A stretch of 64,000 bases of DNA. Origin: Salipiger pallidus (GTDB lineage: Bacteria; Pseudomonadota; Alphaproteobacteria; Rhodobacterales; Rhodobacteraceae). A program made the translations under genes and the position numbers. Numbering within the stretch: position 1 is the first letter of the stretch; every line of letters begins with the position of its first letter. The notes under the pieces are model-generated. The model did not search any database. It saw nothing but the letters and a program-made list of their open reading frames with translations, and was not told where the DNA came from. Below, piece by piece: positions 59,045 to 64,000 of this stretch. The stretch covers positions 1 through 64,000 of the forward strand of contig NZ_BMJV01000013.1 of the NCBI RefSeq assembly GCF_014643635.1. The letters are read 5' to 3'.

Positions 59045-59527
59045 ATGGATCGAACGGATGAAAGCTTGATTGCACTTAGACGCATCCTCCGCGCGACGGA
59101 GCTTTACGAGCGTGACCTTGCCACCGCGGCAGGGGTGACGCCGGCAAAGCTGCGTGTGATGCAGATCGTCCAGATGAAGGGCGGCACCACCACGCCCAAG
59201 GCGCTGGCGACCCAGATGGGTGTGAGCCAGGCCACCATTACCGGGCTTGTCGACAAGCTGGGCCGGGATGGTCTTGCAGAGCGAGTGCAGTCCCAGACGG
59301 ACCGGCGGCAGGTCAATGTTACGCTTACCAGCCGTGGCCAGACTGTGCTGGACAGCGCCCCTGACGCGCTGCAACAGCGTTTCGTGCGGGAATTCGAGCG
59401 GCTCGAGAACTGGGAACAGGCGCAGCTGTTGTCCTCTCTGGAGCGAGTCGCGGCAATGCTGGATGCGCGGGATCTGGATGCCTCGCCCGTACTGACCGGC
59501 GGATCCCTCATGGCAGAACGCGACTGA
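59045..59527 (+). CDS. ectR: MarR-family regulator, probable EctR
   Basis: 160 residues from ATG 59045, which follows AAGGAT by 6 bases; an upstream TTG frame is weaker. The winged helix reads TPAKLRVMQIVQMKGGTTTPKALATQMGVSQATITGLVDKLGRDGLAERV (parts: PKALATQMGVSQATITGLVDKL) with the wing SQTDRRQVNVTLTSRG. Divergent orientation from ectABC-ask is the arrangement of EctR1 in methylotrophs, where it represses ectoine synthesis at low osmolarity. The target is inferred from position only. Confidence 0.85.
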   Translation: MDRTDESLIALRRILRATELYERDLATAAGVTPAKLRVMQIVQMKGGTTTPKALATQMGVSQATITGLVDKLGRDGLAERVQSQTDRRQVNVTLTSRGQTVLDSAPDALQQRFVREFERLENWEQAQLLSSLERVAAMLDARDLDASPVLTGGSLMAERD

Positions 59528-59529
59528 AC

Positions 59530-60866
59530 CATCGCGCAGTGCGCCCTTCCGGCGGTGGTCTGCCCTTTGGGGGCAGGTGCAGATACGCCGTGCCCGGGCG
59601 GACAGGGCCACGGCGTTAGCGGCAGCCCCAAGCGCGAGCCGGGCCTTGCCGGGGCCTGCCAGGTGAACGCTGTGCCGGGGTAGCGGGCGACGGCCTTTCT
59701 GGACACTCCCTCTGCGCGCGGGGCTGCGCTGCCGGACGCCAGATTGTTCCTGTGGCCAGCGCCATGACAAGCGGATTGCCCGGGGCGTCTCCCGATGCCC
59801 GGTCGCCCAGCGTCTGGACCTCGCGCGCGAGTATCTCCGCCTCAGGTTCAGGGGCCGGTTCAAGCCGGGCCTCGACCCGTAGAAGCTTAACACTGGCCTG
59901 CCGCGCAAGGGTCACAACGTTGTCCCGATGCTCCTGCACGGTCTTCAAGAGTCTATCGGCTCCGGACAGGACGGGCATCCCGAAGCTGAACAGCCGGTAA
60001 AGCGCGAGCCGTGACAGGGCTGTCGCCTGACCCTCGTGCGGGGTCTTGTCGTTCACTTGTGGCAGCTTGTCTGCGGTGCGGCCCGCTGCGACGAACGGCA
60101 GGCGGACCATGTCAGGGATGCAGGGCGAGATGCCCTTGGTGTTCTGCACGTGGTGCAATCGCGAGAACAGCAGTCGTCCGCTGGGCAGGTCGATCCCCTG
60201 GGCAAAGAGCGCTGGCGGCCATGACCGCGCGGCAAATCCCAGGCGACCGAGAAGTCGCCCTTTGGCAGATCGCGGACACGCGAAATCGTCACCTTGCACC
60301 CATGCGGCGATCTGTTCACCGATGGCGGCCCCGATCCACTCGGCCATGAGGCCGGCAAGGAACGTGTACCCGTGGGAGCCGGCGCGCCGCCATGACAGAG
60401 CAGCAGCGCCCAGGGTGCGATACGCGCAGGCCATGCGGCCCGCTCATCCGGGAGCCTGCAGTCGAAGATGGGGGGGGGGGGCGAGGATCGAGCCTCTCGT
60501 GAAGGTCATGGGCTGCAGCGCAGGCAGAAAAGCACGGCCCGCCCTCTATCAGGTTCACCCGCACGCCGTCGGTTTGCACAGAGATGGCATGGCGGTCGCA
60601 CGACAGGATGTCCTGATGAGCGCCCAGTGTCCGGCGCCGGCAGTTGGGGGCCTGGCGGAGCTTGCCACCGGCCTGCTCCGTGGCAAACAGGTTCCAAAGC
60701 CGGTCGTGCAACCAGCGGTGCCGAAGGGCACGCCGGTGCTGAGCGTGAGGAGCTCCAGCAGCGCCTGATGCTTGGCGGCATTTGGGGTGGTATCGTGGCC
60801 ATCCCTGCCGTGACGTTGAAAGGGGCCGAGCACATTGATGCGAGTGAACCGTGAAGTGTCAGTCAT
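59530..60866 (-). pseudogene. Decayed SARP-type (BTAD-domain) transcriptional regulator
   Basis: Fragments in changing frames form one protein, read from 60866 leftwards. It opens MTDTSRFTRINVLGPFQRHG and TPNAAKHQALLELLTLSTG, then shifts frame to DRLWNLFATEQAGGKLRQA and DILSCDRHAISVQTDGVRVNLIEGG, which is the winged-helix SARP/OmpR-like DNA-binding domain. After the C tract the frame changes again to DERAAWPARIAPW, then to FLAGLMAEWIGAAIGEQIAAW and ALSRLALYRLFSFGMPVLSGADRLL, and finally to RKAVARYPGTAFTW near 59700. At least four frameshifts and many substitutions mean it cannot make an intact protein. Intact relatives are regulators of about 500 residues with C-terminal TPR-like repeats. Confidence 0.75.
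60470..60481. repeat. Homopolymer of 12 G inside the regulator pseudogene
   Basis: Twelve consecutive G on the plus strand (C on the coding strand), in the middle of the decayed SARP gene and coinciding with one of its frame changes. Such tracts slip at replication; alternatively the count may be a sequencing artefact. Confidence 0.9.
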
Positions 60867-61449
60867 TACACGGGGTTCGCCATGAAGGGATGATGACGGA
60901 GAGCCGCCTATTAAAGGTTGCATCGTTCGCCGTGAATTCTGCGTGAAGTTCAGCGGCTGCTGTGCTAGAAAGCGCACTGCAGACGACATGGCACAAAGGC
61001 CGCCTGCCGAGGGCGGCGGGGCCGCCGCGCTTTTGTAACAGGGTGGACATCAGAAACCATGTCGACACGACAATCGCTTTCCGGTGCTCTCTGAGCCCGG
61101 CTGGATTGTACGAGTGGGGGCAGTTTTTGCCTTTTGTGTGCGAGTGGGCTGGGGTCTGAGGGCCCCAGCCGTTCCCCTGTCTCACGGGCCGGGCCCTCCA
61201 CTGACGTGGCAGACTTTGAACAGCTGCCCGTCTGACGGCTTTCCTTAGTGGCAGAGCGGTCCATCGGCAGCACTCCTCGCCAATTTGCTGACCACAACTA
61301 TATTTTTGCTTAATTTTGATGATTTGCCGTCTTGCAGTTCCGGCGCATTGCGCAAAACTCACGCTGCGTTCACGCTGGCGCTGCAAGATGGCTCCGCAAC
61401 GTAAACGGTGGTGCCCGGCAAGGGGCGCTCGACAACAGGGTGAACAGAC
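60867..61449. other. Intergenic region, 583 bp, with AT-rich promoter-like stretch
   Basis: No gene is supported on either strand. An AT-rich island (61293-61330, ACTATATTTTTGCTTAATTT...) contrasts with the GC-rich surroundings and could be a promoter for the gene at 61450, or the remnant promoter of the pseudogene on the other strand. A direct repeat TCACGCTG occurs at about 61360 and 61372. Confidence 0.5.
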
Positions 61450-63060
61450 ATGACTGCTGGATATGTTTGTAGACCGGACGGGTCGCGGTTTCGGGTAATC
61501 GAAGGGGGGTACAAGGACACGTGCCCCGAAGGAGTGTCGGTGCCCCGGCTGCCGCAGTTGGTGACCGGCGCGTCAGAGCTGGCTGGCGAGATGGGCGCGC
61601 TCTACGCGCTGTCGCTGGTGCGCGAGGTGCCATTCGCGGCGCTCGGCAATCCGCATCACGTTGTCACGGTAGATCGGCGGACCCACTTCACGCTGCACGA
61701 ATTGCTGTGCGAGCTGCGCAGCCTGTCGTTCTTCGAAGGGGCATCATCAACCGACCAGGCTTTGTGCTTTGCGCCTGCCACCGCCTCTCGCGAAGGAGGC
61801 GAGGATCTGGAGCGTCGCCGCCAGGCGCGGCTGAACGGTGACGGTCAGCTGACACTGCGCACGCTGCTGCGGGGGCGTCGCGGAGCTGTAGCAGGTGGCT
61901 TGGAGACCTCTGCCTTTCATGCCGAGGATCTGCCGGACGCTGGCCGGTATGGCGGCTGCGATAAGATGGACGAGGCCCAGGTTCCCGCTACGCCGGAGCG
62001 GATGCCCGGGCCAGACGCGCCCATGTCACGCTGGCTGGCTTGGATCGAGATGTCTACGGGTGCGCGTCTTTCGCTCCCCGGTCAGTCACCGGGCCTTGCG
62101 GCTCGGCCTGTGTCTCCGTTGGAACTGGCGCTGCGTTCGCAATCCGCGCATCCTTGCCGGGTTCACTACAACGCTGCCTTGCGCCTGCTCGCCCAAGGAG
62201 TCGGCTTTGCTCCGGGCCTTGCAGTCTCGCAGATTGCGGGCTCCGCTTTCGAAGGCGGCGCAGAGCGCCCCTTCAGTTCCCAGAAGGCGCTGAGTCTCAT
62301 GGTCGAGACGGCGCAGCTGGGACTTGGCGCCGCAATGCGCCAGGCCGGGCGGTCCAATCAGATGTCGCGGCCCGGCGTACAGGCGGCACGGCTGACCGCT
62401 GCACTGGCCAGCCCGGACCGGAGGGGGCGGACGCCGTCGCAGTCCGCCGCGCGCGATGTGGTGGAGGGGGCTGCCAGGGAACTGGCTGAGCGTGCGCCGA
62501 ACTTGCTGCGGTGGATCGATCGTCTCAACCGCGAACGTGGTGTCGCGCGGGAGGGCTCGACGCTGCTCTTGCTGCCGTCCATGCCTCGGGTGCCCGCCAC
62601 TCCCGGCAGCCTGCCGCCGGAGCGCGTGAACGAGGCAGCTTCCGTGGTGATCGCCGGGGCGCTGTCGACCCTGCTCAAGGCAGTGTTCGATACCGGGCAG
62701 GACGCGCGGCTGCGCCTGGCCGGGCGTCAGGGCGGGGGCATCGATATCGCCCGCGAGGCGGACCGGCTTGCCTCGGACGCAGTGCTTGCACGGCTCGTGA
62801 CGGGCTCGGGGTTCCACGCCGAAGCCCAACGCGAGCTGCGGCTGGGCGAGGCGATTGCAGTACAGATGCTGCGCGGCCGTCTTCAGCGCCTTGGGGGCGC
62901 CCGGTCGCTGGGCTTCACCGATTTCGACGGGCGCGAAGCCTGGCTTGGGGTTGCGCCTATCACAAGGGGCGCGCATCACGTCAGCTTCCGGCGGTCCGGT
63001 CGTCCAGCGCCTTGGCCGATGGAGACGCTTTGCAGCGGACCGCGGCTTGCCGTGATCTGA
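61450..63060 (+). CDS. Vanadium haloperoxidase-fold protein lacking catalytic residues
   Basis: 536 residues. The order of motifs follows vanadium-dependent haloperoxidases (PAP2 fold): EMGALYALSLVREVPF near residue 50, TLHELLCELRSLSFF, a QLTLRTLLRGRRG stretch (family xTLFRG), LRSQSAHPCRVHYNAALRLL (family VHxDxLYQAYxNA), QAGRSNQMSRPGVQAARL (family HRxLRPE), then STLLLLPSMPRVPATPGSLPPERVNEAASVVIAGALSTLLKAVFD, where the family has PSGHA, and IDIAREADRLASDAVLARLVTG followed by GFHAEAQRELRLGEAIAVQMLRGRL. The PSGH His and the terminal apical His of GVHYRSD are both replaced. It is probably not a peroxidase; assignment rests on pattern, not a search. Confidence 0.55.
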   Translation: MTAGYVCRPDGSRFRVIEGGYKDTCPEGVSVPRLPQLVTGASELAGEMGALYALSLVREVPFAALGNPHHVVTVDRRTHFTLHELLCELRSLSFFEGASSTDQALCFAPATASREGGEDLERRRQARLNGDGQLTLRTLLRGRRGAVAGGLETSAFHAEDLPDAGRYGGCDKMDEAQVPATPERMPGPDAPMSRWLAWIEMSTGARLSLPGQSPGLAARPVSPLELALRSQSAHPCRVHYNAALRLLAQGVGFAPGLAVSQIAGSAFEGGAERPFSSQKALSLMVETAQLGLGAAMRQAGRSNQMSRPGVQAARLTAALASPDRRGRTPSQSAARDVVEGAARELAERAPNLLRWIDRLNRERGVAREGSTLLLLPSMPRVPATPGSLPPERVNEAASVVIAGALSTLLKAVFDTGQDARLRLAGRQGGGIDIAREADRLASDAVLARLVTGSGFHAEAQRELRLGEAIAVQMLRGRLQRLGGARSLGFTDFDGREAWLGVAPITRGAHHVSFRRSGRPAPWPMETLCSGPRLAVI

Positions 63061-63097
63061 CGGCCAGTGTTGCCCCTCGCGGGATGGGCTTTGGCTG

Positions 63098-63793
63098 TCA
63101 GCGGCAAATGCCCTTGGGCTGAACGCCGCGCCACGGCAATAGCACTTCGTGCACATCGAGCGCCTCTTCGATCCCCTCGAGAGGCATCTCCTCCGAGATC
63201 ATCGTGCGCAGACGGGCTGTGCGCGGTGCCTCGGGGTCGAGCAGGTGACAGCACACGTATTCCTCTACAATGGCACCCTGTTGTTCATAGCCATGATCGA
63301 GAAAACGACCGTCCCGCTCGGGGTCGAACAGGTAGGGGTCCTCGGAGACCCCGTGTTCGAACGCGGCCTTGAGCGGGGTGTAGCCGGTGCGGGCGCGGTT
63401 TTGCCATTGCCAGACATGTACGGATTCATGGGCGAACAGCATCGCATCGAGCAGGTCGACGCGTTCAGGCCATTCGGACATGAAATCCTTGCGGTAGAGA
63501 TCCTCGCGATAGAACACGCGGTTGAAGAGCGTCATGGCCCCCGGGGACGTGGTCACCGTTTCACCCTGCGAGGGGGGCCAGATCCGCTCCATGCATGTCA
63601 GACGCGGGCGGATGGGGCGCTGAAACGTCACCTTCCCCGCCCACAGCCCGTCATGGAAGCGAATGCGCGACGTGTCGAGGTCGTCGCCCTGCATGGCCTG
63701 CAGCACGGTGGTCTCGTTCTGGGTGAGGGGGCGGCCGCAGGCGGCGAGCCCCGCAAGGCCGATCAGGACAAGGGGGAGGAGACGTGTCTTCAT
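63098..63793 (-). CDS. Predicted lipoprotein with zincin-like HExxH motif
   Basis: 231 residues from MKTRLLPLVLIGLAGLAACGRPL: a lipoprotein signal with lipobox LAAC (Cys about residue 19). The mature part contains LFAHESVHVWQWQ near residue 125, an H-E-x-x-H metalloprotease-like motif, with NRVFYREDLY and EGAIVEEYVCCHLL-like (QQGAIVEEYVCCHLL) possibly supplying the third ligand Glu. Comparable proteins are annotated only as hypothetical or DUF4157-like. Start at 63793 is chosen for the signal peptide. It is convergent with the haloperoxidase-like gene; a gap of 37 bp separates their ends. Confidence 0.68.
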   Translation of the reverse strand: MKTRLLPLVLIGLAGLAACGRPLTQNETTVLQAMQGDDLDTSRIRFHDGLWAGKVTFQRPIRPRLTCMERIWPPSQGETVTTSPGAMTLFNRVFYREDLYRKDFMSEWPERVDLLDAMLFAHESVHVWQWQNRARTGYTPLKAAFEHGVSEDPYLFDPERDGRFLDHGYEQQGAIVEEYVCCHLLDPEAPRTARLRTMISEEMPLEGIEEALDVHEVLLPWRGVQPKGICR

Positions 63794-63895
63794 GTCGCGA
63801 TAGGGCACCGGAACGGCGCCTGATGCAAGCGCCCCGTGCGGGCACGTTAAGGATGGCGCGGCGCAACGGTACACCGAAGGGAGGTGCCGCTCCTT

Positions 63896-64000
63896 TCAGT
63901 CCCGCGCCGCGATAAAGCGCCAGCCGCCGGTCATGCGCCCGGAGATCTTTTGGATCAGTTTGCATTTGACCGCCTCGGCAAAGCTCTCGCGGTTTTCGGC
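63896..64000 (-). CDS. C-terminal 34 residues of an unidentified protein (cut by window edge)
   Basis: An in-frame reading from the window end to TGA at 63898-63896 gives AENRESFAEAVKCKLIQKIS followed by GRMTGGWRFIAARD. The composition and codon use look coding, and it is oriented like the zincin lipoprotein 102 bases downstream. Too little is present to name a family. Confidence 0.55.
   Translation of the reverse strand, partial: AENRESFAEAVKCKLIQKISGRMTGGWRFIAARD

Noticed and set aside
60470-60481. Phase-variable ON/OFF switch of the regulator gene
   Set aside because: Several other frameshifts are present, so slippage at the G tract alone could not restore the protein.

Overview
The window is GC-rich chromosomal DNA that looks like a marine or halotolerant member of the Rhodobacterales (roseobacter group, Alphaproteobacteria). 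The supporting signs are a SciP-CtrA cell-cycle pair, an alphaproteobacterial GTTC-N7-GTTC LexA site, an ectoine operon with its own aspartokinase, dense short operons with ATGA overlaps, and dispersed intergenic elements carrying an ATATTTGAGGTCAAAGGAAA core. No rRNA genes, intact tRNAs, CRISPR arrays, insertion sequences or complete prophage genes were seen.

Region 1 (1-10.3 kb). After the end of purU and a small acylphosphatase-like gene comes an eight-gene operon (971-9075): a stand-alone Rieske [2Fe-2S] protein, an oxygenase subunit that has lost its own Rieske cluster, a GST-like protein, a purine-type amidohydrolase, and a complete BMP-type (nucleoside/purine) ABC importer. The combination resembles the NdmC/NdmE/Rieske arrangement of bacterial methylxanthine N7-demethylation. 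It suggests an uptake and oxidative-demethylation plus deamination route for an N-methylated or oxidised purine. This is the best candidate for an undescribed system here. A PHP-domain phosphoesterase follows.

Region 2 (10.3-30.7 kb). Divergent katG-oxyR form a peroxide-defence unit. Then come lolCD (lipoprotein export, LolC with a large acidic insert), a c-type cytochrome lipoprotein, an autoregulated TetR repressor, a heptanucleotide tandem repeat, homoserine dehydrogenase, an argE / FAD oxidoreductase / M20 amidohydrolase group, cytochrome b561, a glycosyltransferase, and fabF-mltG with a textbook terminator.

Region 3 (30.7-46.2 kb). cysS, citramalate synthase, a methyltransferase, an NDUFAF6-like protein, an MFS exporter, AlkA glycosylase with an esterase, typA and an SMR efflux protein are followed by a four-gene PotDABC-type importer. 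Four 7-bp Pho-box units at exact 11-bp spacing precede this importer, which makes it a likely phosphate-starvation system despite its polyamine-like family. Its first permease carries a long repeat-containing insert.

Region 4 (46.2-55 kb). mnmA, sciP-ctrA, ligA-recG, and a 39-residue membrane protein behind a perfect LexA box (a possible SOS division inhibitor) are followed by divergent iscU-like/hisI.

Region 5 (55-64 kb). The ectABC-ask operon runs divergently from an ectR-type MarR regulator. Next to it is a badly frameshifted SARP-type regulator pseudogene containing a 12-G tract, then a haloperoxidase-fold protein that lacks the catalytic histidines, a zincin-like lipoprotein, and the tail of one more gene.
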